Assembly (NCBI GenBank): GCA_003640385.1
Contig: RCAB01000015.1
Span: 186,001 to 250,000 of the forward strand
Origin: Setaria digitata
Taxonomy: Eukaryota; Nematoda; Chromadorea; Rhabditida; Setariidae
Length of the DNA: 64,000 bases
Reading direction: 5' to 3'
Shown: one piece after another, positions 45,665 to 57,300 of the stretch
Numbering within the stretch: position 1 is the first letter of the stretch
Layout: each line of letters opens with the position of its first letter
Notes under the pieces: generated by a model
The model's database searches: none
What the model was told of the DNA's origin: nothing
Seen by the model: only the letters and a program-made list of their open reading frames with translations
Position numbers and translations under genes: made by a program

Positions 45665-46660
45665 TATATATATGTATCGCCATTACTGATCATAAAATAT
45701 TTAAAATATATGTAAATATACATTGCCATTACTGATCATAGCTTTCGTTTTTGATATTAGCTATTTGGACTGTTGAAAAAACTATATTAATTATGTAAGC
45801 TATTTTTGAATGATTTCAAGAATATACAGCTGCTTCCATATTAGCACGATATTTATCCAGTTAAATTTATATGGAATTTGATCAGTTCCAAAACTGCGTA
45901 GTATTCGGTAAATTAAATTTCTACGCCTCAGTCAAACCTAAATCTAAAACTAGCACTGAATTTGTTTGGTATTCAGATTAATTCGAAGTTGTTAGTATGG
46001 TGCTAACACTGCCTACGAAAATTTGTGTAGTGTTCAGCTAATCCTGTATAAATACTGCATAATGTAGCATATTCCAAAGTGTTGGCAGAATCTAGAAATT
46101 TTATCATAAGTCATAAATTAGCTTTTCCACGAACAGATTTTCCCTATGTAAAAAGAAGATAAACAATAAATTAATTTTTCATTATCGATTACAATATGAT
46201 AAAATTGTATGCTAGCGAATTTTGGTTTACTATTTGGCTAACATGATAAAAATTCTGTCGAAAAGTTCTTAAGGAGCCAAGTGAGCCAAGATGCTAATTA
46301 TTACTGTCTCTTGCTAAAATTTAAATAATATACAAATAGATAGGATTTTAAGGCTGGCTAACTGGCTTTAAGTATTGCAATCGAAAATTTGCAACAGAAA
46401 TTTACAGTTTTTCTTACGTAGTGGTGACTTTTGCGTTATCCGGTAAAAACAACCTTTTTTTAAAGCAATCATTTTGATGATTGAATTTTGCTCATTATCG
46501 GCAGTCAATTTTTCAGCAATTTCTAGACCAATCTCATGCAACTTTTTTAGTTATAAATAAGATGCTTGTCATTTTCGGTAATTGTTGAAAATTCCAAATT
46601 CAATTAATGGCTATGGAAAAACATAACTTACAATTTAAGACAGTTTTATCAGGAAATAAA

Positions 46661-46879
46661 AATGATAAGCATCTTATTGATAACAGCGGGGCACAAACTA
46701 TTATAGCTATCAAACTTATTATTTTATAACTCATTTTGTCACTTTGTGCTTGGTGTTCATGTCTTATTTGTGTCCTTTTGTACTGATGCAGAAATTTCCA
46801 AATAAGCCTTCTGTGGGAAAGTTTTTTTTTTACAAAAAATAAAAAGGAATTTCGGAATAAAATGATATCGAATTAACTG
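46661..46879 (+). repeat. Dispersed ~219-base repeat, copy B
   Basis: Direct copy of 45446-45664 about 1.2 kb downstream. No terminal inverted repeats or target-site duplications were recognised, so the mode of spread is unknown. Confidence 0.85.
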
Positions 46880-47031
46880 TAAATAAGATAAGTAATTATT
46901 TTTGAAGTGAATAATTCTAGAATCCCTTGAGAAGACAGTACTTAAAAATTTACGTTATTATAAGTAATGGAGTGGAATGGTACTGGATAGAAATTTTTTT
47001 ACTATTAATGCGAATTCAGTTTGCAATTACA

Positions 47032-47227
47032 GTTATCAAAATATTAATTGTAAGTGGAAAATTATTTTAATTGGATTGAGGGTGACGAGTAACTAAAAAA
47101 AGCAACGACAGTAGCCATGTGAGGAGACNGTTATCAAAATATTAATTGTAAGTGGAAAATTATTTTAATTGAATTGAGGGTGACGAGTAACTAAAAAAAG
47201 CAACGACAGTAGCCATGTGAGGAGACA
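47032..47227. repeat. Two near-identical ~97-base copies flanking an N at 47129
   Basis: 47032-47128 and 47130-47227 match except for one G/A difference and the end bases. This is the third instance in the window of a single N between overlapping ends. Confidence 0.85.
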
Positions 47228-47777
47228 GTGTGAAAATCTCGAGTGGCTTGAACTTAGAACACTTGCAACGAGAACACATATAACATTTGTTGGAGCTAAA
47301 TTCTTCTGTTTCAAAATAACACCTTGATACTTCGAACTCTCTAGCTATTTCTCCATACAAGTTCGAATCTGCGGCGTTTTATACAATTTATAATACGGCT
47401 ATAGATGCCCATTTCTACAGCGCAGGTTTTTTGCGCGGTCCTATTTCCGGCTGGAATCAGAAGGTAATGCCCGAAGTGACTGCAAACATCTGGAATATGT
47501 AAATTATATTTGCTGATTTTTTAATTCTGTCCAATGCCAGCTATCATTAGTACTTATCATCCTGTTTATGAAGTTTTGATGCATGGATTCGCTACCATTT
47601 TAGTGAGCCGTCTGCTGCAGATGCCGAACTGGACCCAGTATTATACGGAAAAATTGTTATTTCAAAATCCATTTTTATAGCTTGTCAAGGAATAAAGAAT
47701 AAAATTGGAATTTTAAAAAACGGTTTTGAAGATCCCAAACAATAATGTAGGGCTCTGCTTGCGCACTCGCAACTCTT

Positions 47778-48337
47778 TTAGCAGCTGCTCCAGAAGTTCT
47801 CTGACATCTGCGAGACGGTTTTGATGTAGCCAGCATAACTTGAGCCGTTGGAACCGGAATTACAATCGTCCTCGGTCTGTTAAAGTATAAAATATTTTAT
47901 AGTGTAGGGCCTAGGAAAAATCAAATTTTTATTACAATATTCATTTATAAATAAATTACTGTTAGTTAGTAACTTACCAGACGAGTTCGCGGAATGGTAT
48001 TTCCGGTTCCAGAACATCGCTCGTTTCCACTGTTTCTACTGACACCTACAGCATTCCTTTCTAAGTCATCATCTTCCAGCACTGAGGACTAACTTTGCCT
48101 CTGCTAGTCAGTTCTCGACTCCATCACTGTCACTTTCCGGCAGAGTAGCCCATTTGCCTCTTCGACATTAAATGAGACTGTTGAGGAGCGCCCAAGTTCC
48201 TCTACCAATTCCTTATCTTCCTCGTCTCACCCTTTCTCCACCTTCATTCTGGGTACTTTGTCCATTAAATTCCTGTAATCTCTTCTCCGGCTCCTTCAAA
48301 CAGGCTAACTGCATTTTCGTGCTTAATAATCCTGCAG
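47778..48337 (-). pseudogene. Degenerate or poorly assembled minus-strand gene
   Basis: Minus-strand sequence is coding-like but broken. A segment starting after CCTGCAG at 48337 reads LLSTKMQLACLKEPEKRLQE. A second frame reads DEEDKELVEELGRSSTVSFN and EEANGLLCRKVTVMESRTD, is cut by two TAGs about five codons apart, and then continues as SSVLEDDDLERNAVGVSRNS to 47978. There is a strong donor (GTAAGT at 47972-47977). An acceptor (TTTAACAG) leads into 47876-47778, whose phase-0 reading gives TEDDCNSGSNGSSYAGYIKT and a TAA. The local GC content is above its surroundings. It is either a decayed acidic protein gene or a real one with sequencing errors near the N at 47129. Family not recognised. 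Confidence 0.4.
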
Positions 48338-48497
48338 GATTTAACTTGTATACTTTAAACCGATAAAAAAATTATGACATTTTAATTAAATTATGTTCAA
48401 ACAAGTAAAACTAGCTAGACATTTCTGTTGCACATTTTTGTGTATAAAAATTGCTCTAAAATCGTTTCGAGTGATATGTTCTTATAATGCATGCTGC

Positions 48498-48589
48498 AGG
48501 CTCAATTCCAAGATAGCACAAACAGCACAAGCAGTATATTCGGAAGTCCGAACCTACTTCTCGGGGAATGAGCAGCATGTCTTCTAATT
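48498..48589 (+). other. Possible exon (weak)
   Basis: After an acceptor-like CATGCTGCAG, two frames are open. One reads AQFQDSTNSTSSIFGSPNLL before a TGA, the other LNSKIAQTAQAVYSEVRTYF before a TAA. The composition is protein-like, but nothing ties it to a gene. Confidence 0.2.
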
Positions 48590-49223
48590 GTCTTCTAAAA
48601 TGCGATTTGTTCTGCAATGCGAGTAGTCGTCTAATTTTCGCAAAATATCAATTAAGGCTGTAAACACTAGGTCATCTCAGCATTAGCAAAAGGTAGCTAA
48701 CCATGAATTAGACAAGAAGAATGTACTTCAAATTAAAATTACATTCCACGAAACAAAGATGGCCTTCTCAAAATAGCCTTCCGAAAATGCTGAAAATATA
48801 ATGTGAAAAATCATTTTTATGCATGTGAAGTGTCTCCTGAATGATCTTGTACAGTGTAGTAGTCACTACTGAAAATAGAGCTCTTAATTAGCAACTGTTG
48901 GTGGATAATAGTGCATGAAAGAGCGGTACAAATTTTATTTGTATTTTCCGGTCAATTCTTTTCCTTTTCTCTCTGCTACAATATTCTCTTCAGTGGATTA
49001 AAACTTACCAACTACAATAACTCTTTTGCATGTCATTGCTTTTGTAAGTATAGTTCTTCATAAATTTCTGTAATTGTTGCAAAATTTTTCAAATTTATTA
49101 ATAAGAAATATTTTTTTTTTTGTTATTTTTGTTAGTATTCTGTGTCATTTAGCAATAATAACAAAAAAAAAAAATCAACTATTTCGAATTATTTTATGCT
49201 ATTTATTAGAATTATTTTTTTAA

Positions 49224-49357
49224 CTATTTACTTTCAATGCTTCAAAGAGAAAAAAAAATCATTTAGAACAACATAGACCATTAAAGTTTGCATTTTAAGA
49301 TTTCCATTCTCCACTTGCTATTTCCTTTGTTAAGGAAAATGCCCCTTTTTTAGTTCT
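49224..49357 (-). repeat. Inverted dispersed copy of the 39875-40130 repeat
   Basis: The reverse complement of this segment matches 39875-40002. It shares 'agtggagaatggaaatctta', 'tgaagcattgaaagtaaa' and the gaactaaaaaa start, roughly four bases in five by eye. So the sequence at 39875 belongs to a true dispersed family, in addition to the assembly duplication there. Confidence 0.75.
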
Positions 49358-49560
49358 TTTTTTTTGGTTGTACTTTGTGAAATAGCACTCCTGTTATTTA
49401 TTGTATAGAAACAATTTTTTAAATTTATTTAATTTAAAAATAAATTTAAAATAAATTTAAATTTGAAGGTAAATTTAACCGCATAACACTAATTAATGAG
49501 CTGATCTTTCCCAATCCCTCATCTTCCTCTCTTCATTCAATTAATGTTTATTGTCTTCAG

Positions 49561-49670
49561 AAGGCAGGAATGTGTACACAAATGCTGAAAGATACAGCTG
49601 TGACAATAAAACGCCTAAAAAATTTCTGAATGTTAATTGGTTCGAGATGCTAAGAAATTTAATCACGTGA
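49561..49670 (+). other. Possible exon (weak)
   Basis: After TTGTCTTCAG one frame reads GRNVYTNAERYSCDNKTPKK and then FLNVNWFEMLRNLIT to a TGA at 49668-49670. The acceptor is good and the composition protein-like, but no partner exon was found. Confidence 0.25.
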
Positions 49671-52273
49671 ACGTGGAATGTTCACGTATAATTCTTTGAA
49701 ATCTTACTTCCAGAAGAGTTACCGTCAATTATTTCGCTTCCTTGCATTCATAAACTCCATTTACATTCATCATTCTAATTCTATTCATACATTCATGTGT
49801 AAATTCACCACTTCTTATTTTCTTTTAATTAAGCCTTATACATATGTGAATACATCAAGTTTTATACTTCGAGATTCCACTAGAATTTCTTCTAATGACT
49901 AATTAAAGTAATTGTTGTTACATAAGTGAAATCGGTTAATTTCATTTGAAGACACAATAATGCTAATAACAAACGTATCTTTTTTAAAACATGTTTTATA
50001 TTCTGAAATTGCAGGAAATGTATTTCAGATGTATTATAAAATGACGAGAATAGCAGATTAAGTGTTGAATTGCAGTGTCCTCATCAGGAAAATAGCAGCC
50101 TTGAAATTATACCGAATTTTTCTTTCTTTTCGGTAATTGTTTGGTTGCTGGGTGACAAGTCATGTAAGTGAACTTCTATCTCATTGACTGCAGTTCACTG
50201 GTTGTATTTTAATTAAGCCAACGCTCCTCAGGAAATTCCATGCACTGCTTTACAGCATCCTTCCAAAATACAGGAAATTGCATTTAGAGCATACTTGGGA
50301 TAATCGTGCAATGCCTTACAGCACCCCACCAGTTGCCACAAACTACGCAAAACGTAATGCTTACACGTAAATTACGCTTATAAAACGCACAAAACACAAA
50401 GTATGCTTGGAAGTTGCGATGATTGTATGTTGTATGATGATGATGATGAGAAACAATGAAGTAGTACGGGATGGGACGGGTGAAAAGGTTACCAATGATG
50501 TGATATCATTAATATCAGTGATATATTAATTTTCATTCCTGTAAATATATAATTTGACATTGATCTTGTAAGAAAGTGATGGAAATTTTACTGATAGCAA
50601 AATTCCAAAGCATTCTTATAAATTTCTCATTTCCTTGACATTGAAGCTATTGAATGATTTGCAAAATCTCAAAGAGCAATTCATTTCTTATTATTTATCT
50701 TTGCAACAAAAAAATAAATATTCGTTATAGAAATTTATCGAAAAAAGAAAATTTTTTAACCATTAACATACTAATACGAGTGTCATGTAATTAATTAAAT
50801 GTGTGGAAGGAAATAACGAATGTGCCTAATTAAAAGTGACTAAAAAATTCTAAACAGTTAATATTACTGATAACTGATAAAAACAGTACTGCCAAATAAT
50901 CGTCATGTGTCGCAGTTACAATCCTTTGTTCCATTCATTATTGATCGATTTGAACATTTGTTATTATCGCTTCTCCTTTTCTTTAGCTGTGCTAGCGTCA
51001 GTGATTTGTGGGAGTTGCAATTCTTTTTCATTAATTTGTTAATTACAAGCATTTTTTGTTTATTTTCTCTTCTGTTAAAATTATTGAAATTTTAAAAGAT
51101 GAAATTGTTTTTCCCTTCTTTTTAATACCTTATTTTGAAGCGGAAATTAAATTGCATTATGTCTGATCAAATCTGTTAAGAGAGCAAAGTAAACTCATCC
51201 CATTTGAATCGAATTAAATTTTTGTCAGTATTAAGACTGAAAAAAAAAATTTGTATGTTATATCAAAATCACATCGAACTTTCCCTTTCATCTCTTCCTC
51301 TTTCCTTTTTACTCTTTTTTCCCTTCCTCCTCCCTTCTTTCTCTCCTTTCTTTTCCTTTATCGATTGCGTTTTCATTCTTTTTCTTTTTATCACTTCTTT
51401 TATGAATGAAATTTACCTAATTAACTTCCGAAATTGGTAAGACATTACTTAATTCTTACTTTTGAGGGACAGTTATTTCCTTTTGCCCTAAGTTTTCATT
51501 TTTATTGCTTCTTTTACTCGTATTGCTATTACGGTTTGTTCCAGTTTTCCTAAATTAAATCAGTCAAATTTTTCAAATTTCACCTCCAAATATCAAATAA
51601 TGTAATAAATAATCATTTCTCTTCTTAACTTTAATTTCAAAAAGTCAACTGCACAGTGGGAAAGACAATTTTACGCAAATAAAACTTTTTTAGGACGCAA
51701 GATAATTTTAATTGGTACCATTTGATTTCTTTCCCGCGAATTAATTAAGATTATTTCATTAAATGAAACAATGTTGTTTTTCAATTTTTCCAAAAAATGT
51801 AAAAACAATTCCCAGGATTTGTAAAAATCTTACTGAGTAGGATTTACGTTGGATTATGTCGCCTATTATTAGCTAAGTACTTTTTTTCGTGAAAAAAAAA
51901 AGAAATAAAATAGTATTAATTAGTGTTGCCTAAATTTTTATAAAAATTGAAATGAAATGTTAAATTTAGATATATTATGCAGGGAGTAAGCAAATGTTCC
52001 AGTGTGGTAAACACTTTCTTGTTTGGCTTTTCTCTCTCATTGTAACTTTTTATCATTTGGTCAGTCCATTCTCAATTGACAAAATTGCTCGACAACAAAA
52101 AGTTTGTTTCTATTAAAATTTTGAAATTGCGAATTTCTAGCATTTGAAATAATCATCGGAAGAAAACGTTGAGTTTAATGACAATAATTTAATTTCTTTT
52201 CATTGCTTTAAAGCAATATCTGAAATGATTCAGATATTTTTTCGATTTTTTTATATTTCGCTTCCTTTTACAG

Positions 52274-52402
52274 ATAAATAAAGAATACGCCAAATTAGGA
52301 AAAGAAAAAGGTGACGAAAAACGACGTCGAGATTATGCAGGCAATTCAAAATTATGGAAACAACATATGACACGACCTGCTCCACGTAAACGGCGTGCAT
52401 GA
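52274..52402 (+). CDS. Last coding exon of an unidentified gene, basic C-terminus
   Basis: After the acceptor CTTTTACAG, a phase-0 exon of 42 codons plus TGA encodes a strongly basic tail (INKEYAKLGKEKGDEKRRRD, KLWKQHMTRPAPRKRRA). This composition fits a nuclear protein's C-terminus with a localisation signal. AATAAA follows at 52605-52610. No upstream exon was identified with confidence within 14 kb, so either the preceding intron is very long or other small exons were missed. The family is not recognised. Confidence 0.6.
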   Translation: MNKEYAKLGKEKGDEKRRRDYAGNSKLWKQHMTRPAPRKRRA

Positions 52403-52604
52403 TATTGATCACTGTATATTGATATATTGATCACTGATTAATCAAGAAATTGCATTCATTATTCTTTTTGGATAAAAATTTTGTTTACTTGGCTCAGTTT
52501 GTTTCTTCATTCAAAAAATGATTTGATAAAATCATAGCAAATACTATTCAAGATAAGAAAAGTTTCTTTTGTTAGCATTATTAGTCTTTCACATTCTAAT
52601 TTCT

Positions 52605-52610
52605 AATAAA
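52605..52610 (+). terminator. AATAAA polyadenylation signal candidate
   Basis: Lies about 200 bases after the stop at 52402 and could end the transcript of that gene. Confidence 0.35.
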
Positions 52611-54392
52611 ATTCAGGTTGAAATAATTTCTTGAAAACACCCCAAGATTTTCGTTTTCATATTTGCTTTCAGTACGATGTCATTTGCATTTATTTGTTCC
52701 TTTTTCTTTATTTTTTCATCGTATTTCTCATAAATGTTTGTTTGTTTTGTTTTTCTCAAAAGCTGTTTACATAATTAATGAGTGAAATATGTTCAAACTT
52801 TTCAACTGAACTAAATGAAGTTTTTCGAAGATAATTGACAAAGAGACCGCAATAATTTTTTTAATTGATGCCCGTTTTATTTGGAGCATGCAATCGTTTC
52901 AAGGATCGAAGTAACATCTTGTAACAGCGTTTTTTTTTTTTCTCATTTTTTTCCTAAATAAAGAAATACGTGGTCATTGATCCTTTATTATTCTGCCAGT
53001 AGCCAAATTAAGCACATGCGTTAATCGTAAAGGATTAACTCATGTGCTTAATTAACGCAGAATTTTCCGGATTAACATCTTTCTTGATGCCGTTTTACTA
53101 CTGAGCAAAAAGTAATTTGAAACTTCAAAATGAAAACTTCTAATTTATGAAATTAAAAAACAATTTCAGTGATATCTAATTATACGGGGTTATGCAATTG
53201 AATAAACAAGTATATCAGGCGGAAGAACTAAAAAAAAAAGGATTTTCAGCAAGCAAATTAAATGCTACTTCTATTGGAGTAAGTATATGACGCATGAATT
53301 CACATTTCCGATTTTTGCGGATGAAGAAATTGGGTGAATATGTTTGTCGCATAAAATAATCGCAAAAATTAACTTGCCATAGTCTGATTAACGATGAAAT
53401 GTGTCAGTGTTGTTTTTCGCATAAAACATAGAAACAATTTCCTTTATTAACTTACGTAAAAAAAAGAACCAAAAAACATTCAACACAACAAGAGAAACTG
53501 TGAGAAATATATGAAAGAACCGTAAATCGTTAAGTGACAACAATCTCAACGGAAATTTCCTTTCTTCTTCTCAAACAACCATAAAAAATAAAATTTGGCC
53601 TTTAAACAGAAAAAGAGAAAGAGATTAAAACGAAAAAGAGAGATAAAAATGAACGGGAATAAGTGAAAGTACAAGGGAATGATGAAAAGAAAGATTTTCT
53701 GGTAAATGAACAAAAATATTAATAAATCGAAAAAATATGTGGAGAAAAATCCATTCGGAAATGAAGAATTTCGCAACTAACAACATTTTGGATTTCAACT
53801 GAAAAAGTCGCAATAATTTGATTGAGAAGCAAAATTTTCTTAAATTGAGACCTTTCACATATAAGCAGAGCAGAAATTTCATTAAAAATAATAACGGTAG
53901 AACGGAAAATATTTGGCTTACACTAACGTGAGAACACTATAAATACCACCTTACCCTTCTTAATTTTTAAAAATCAGCTGATATAAAAAGAATAAAAGAT
54001 TTGATGATACAACAAAAATCCAAATATCACTTCAGCCTCCCTACTGTTTAAAAATCAGCTGAAATAAGAGAAGTGTTATAATTTTCGAAAAGTGATGTTA
54101 TAATTTTCTCTTATAATTTACCACTGTTGCATTAAAGTATTACTTTTCTACATGATTCAATTCCAATTTTTTTCACATTCATTTTCAATTTATTTTCCTC
54201 CTTGAACCCTTGACATATAGATTTCTCCAAGAAGAAAAATGACGATAGGACATAATTTGAATGTAGAAAAAATATCGTATGAAGTAGTATAAGAAAAATT
54301 TTAAAAAACTGCTATTGAAAAAAATGACAAATTTGATAAATCGAATCGCGATTGTTTGTTTTCCACAAATTTCGATCCGCACACAGAGAGAA
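52611..54392. other. Region between two convergent genes
   Basis: AT-rich DNA between the ends of the + strand exon at 52274 and the - strand galactokinase-like gene. It holds a long hairpin at 53006-53053 and long ORF-like stretches near 53546-53882 that are hydrophobic low-complexity readings of AT-rich DNA, not genes. Confidence 0.5.
53006..53053. ncRNA. Long near-perfect hairpin in intergenic DNA
   Basis: The arms aattaagcacatg (53006-53018) and catgtgcttaatt (53041-53053) are perfectly complementary. After one mismatch the stem continues with gttaatc / gattaac, leaving a six-base loop, gtaaag. In total that is 20 paired bases with one mismatch in 48 bases. It could be a transcribed structural element, a short precursor-like hairpin or the relic of a palindromic element. 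Expression is unproven. Confidence 0.4.
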
Positions 54393-57300
54393 TTAGCACT
54401 TTATTAACTGTATGCCACCAGCAGGTCGACTCCAAAATAATACCTCTAAATCCGGTTGTTTCATATCAAAAAGCGCAACAGCACAACCACCCCAACCAGC
54501 ACCGGTAAGTCGTGCACCTAGTGCACCGTTTCGTAAACATTTTTCTACCTGAATGTTAAACATTTCCTTATATATTGCAGAAAATAAAAAACACAATCTG
54601 CATCTTCTCATCGATTTTTTCTAATAAGATTTTCTCAATAAAAATTATTTAATAAACTTGTCAAAATTCAAAAACTCCATACCTTGATGAAAATAGTTTA
54701 ATAATAGGTTTAATGAAAAACTGATTTGAAATTATTACGGTAAATGAAAAATAAACCAACCACTTGATCTAACGCAATACAAGAGCATTCGAATAAATCT
54801 CGACAACTGACATGACTATCATTCATTAATTTTCCCATCTCCTTAACGTCACCATTTTTGCATGCTTCATGAAATAAACGAACTCGATCTGCTTCCGTGT
54901 AAACATGTTTGGCTCTTTGTTTTAATTTAAATGTTTCCACTGAAAATATTTTGACGGAAATATAGATTAAATGAAATTCCTACGAAAATGAATAAATGAT
55001 AAAATGAACACTTCAAAATTAAAATAAAATAACCAGCGTAAGGGAAATCGGAAAAAATCACCGATGAAAAAAAAGACAAATTAAAACCACAAACACAGGA
55101 TCATTTTCAGAAAATTATATACCGTTTTTTTGATTAACTGCATCTTACTCAGTTCTTCTTCGTACTTTTTTTTAGTTTTCCTAAGATTATGACTACAGTA
55201 TTAAAACTTTCTCGTACTCATAAAATTCCTTTGTAAATATTGACAAAATAAATAATGACTGATCAGAAAAGGTCACAGAAAATTTATTTATGCTCAAATG
55301 ACAGATTTCATTTATTTTACTACCATTTTGCACATAAAAAAATGTCTGCATAATATTTGTGCTAACATTCCGACAAAATTAATATTTAATTAATGTGTTA
55401 ATTAAATATTAATTATAATATGGCAAGATATTCAACAAAATAACAAATAGCAATTTTTAAGAACATGGATCTTCCCTGTTTCTAAAAAAGATAAAAGTGA
55501 TAGAAATATAAGAATGTTAAGAAACTTTCAACATATTATCCGATGTTATACTTTTTTTTTAAATTTTAGCTAATAACTGGAACCAAATATTAAAACTTTG
55601 CTTCTCATTTGTTAACAAAAATATTGCTGTAATACTGAAAAAAAAACTAATAATTAATTATTTAAAACATCAGCATTATACGCAGTCACTTTTCATAAGC
55701 CCATCGTTTTAAATGTTCTTTTCTTTTTTTAAATTTCAGCTGTTTCGTAACCGCAATGATATTTAAAATATTAGAATGAGGAATCAATTTTATCAGTATA
55801 CACTATTATAGTCCACATCAGATGAATACTGACTGGTAATGAAGTGTTAAGCCAATTAATTTAGAGTAAAAAAACAACTGCCAATGTCACTTTAAGATCA
55901 GATGACCAACAAGAGAAGCCCAGCTCTATCAGACAAAACTAGATAATACGATCGATTTTTTTCCCTTTTTTTAATTTTATTCTCTTCTACTCTAATGCAT
56001 TATAGGCTTCTATTTTATTTCAAATTTTGAATTTTAACGGAAGTTTTGACACTTCAAGTTGTTTTAAAATTAAAATCTTAAATTACTAACTGTGCTGAGT
56101 ATTCGCTGTAAGAATTGTTTCACTGAAATTCTCATTTGTTATGCCTAATAAACTAAGCGCATTATCCTTTGTGTAGACCGGAAAGGACAGCACTTCATCC
56201 ACAACAGCAATCATTTCCTGAGAACTTTTACCCAACCGCTGCGCAACCTCACCTAAAGTACGAATTTCCTCCCAGTTTTTGATTTCACAAACTTTTGCTA
56301 TGATCTGAAAAAAAAAAAGTGTTGAACATATGATTTTCATTAATGCGTTTGTTCGATGCCAACTTTGAAATAAGGAATTTAGTAGTTAAGAAGAATAAAA
56401 TAAATTAAATTTTTACTAAACTTCGAAAAAATGAAGGAAATTAAAATTGAGAAAGAAGCGAAATCTCAGACTCTACCACCATATCTGGCAGCCTCTCAAT
56501 ATGTTCGTAAAAGCTGATTTGGAAGCTAAAAATTCTAATTTCATTGAGTTTCTGAACTTGAAGAGTTCAACATAAACCTGAGCAGCTAAACGACATTCTA
56601 CGACACGTTCATTATAGTGTGAAGTAGCTGCCTTACTAAGCGCTTTTCCAGAATGAATCACTGCGAATAGAGCATTTTCTGGAAGTAAAACGGGAGAAAA
56701 TCTGAGCGGATTGAAATTAATGAGCATAGCCGAGCCTTCATTAGCTAAAACTTCAATTGCTTGATCCATTCCACCTCCTTCCACGCCAACATATCGTTCC
56801 ACTTCGGCACACATCTCAGCAAATTCTACCTAAAACTCGCATGAAAAATAAATGCTTTCAATTGAAACCTGTTGTGAATGAATGAAATATATTAATTAAT
56901 TGAAGATTTGGATTTAGTTAAGGATTTAACCGAATCCCATTTCAACATTACCAATAAAAAATCAGCAGTACAATAAGATGAATATAATTATATCAAATTA
57001 AAACTGGTATTCATATAAATCATTTGCCTTATCGATAACATCAAAAGCTCTCCCTGTATACATCGCAAGCGTTGTTAATGCTGAAGCACACACGACAGAA
57101 CTGGAACTGGAAAGACCCGAACTTATTGGTATGGTTCCTGCAAGTTAAAACTTCCAATAGATTATTAATAGTCAAGTATTGCAACCAGCAAATTTCGTAC
57201 TGAATGGAAAGAAATAAGGAGACTAAAATCATCTAACAGAAAATATGAATTCAAATTTCAATGCATAAAGCATTCATCACACCATAATTCTCAATGGAAA

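Larger units (their letters stand above)
37389..52273. other. Long gene-poor, repeat-rich region
   Basis: Almost 15 kb of AT-rich DNA with no intact gene. It holds several repeat families (listed separately), three single-N joins at 40003, 43003 and 47129, and a GC-richer island at about 47200-48600 containing degenerate coding sequence on the minus strand. Part of it may be an intron of the gene whose last exon is at 52274. Confidence 0.6.

Noticed and set aside
47160..47360. Minus-strand frame with a cysteine cluster (CYMCSRCKC)
   Set aside because: Suggestive of a zinc knuckle, but only about 30 codons look coding. It overlaps the duplicated contig-end sequence at the N and has no clear splice sites. 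Possibly part of the degenerate gene upstream.
47335..47385. tRNA-like T-loop wording (gttcgaatc) near 47360
   Set aside because: No matching acceptor stem, D arm or anticodon arm could be arranged around it.
51204..51440. Phe/Leu/Ser-rich ORF
   Set aside because: It is a reading of a long C/T tract (about 51290-51400), not a membrane protein gene.
53546..53882. Two minus-strand hydrophobic ORFs
   Set aside because: Purine-rich plus-strand DNA yields Phe/Leu/Ile-rich antisense frames. No splice sites or homology-like pattern.
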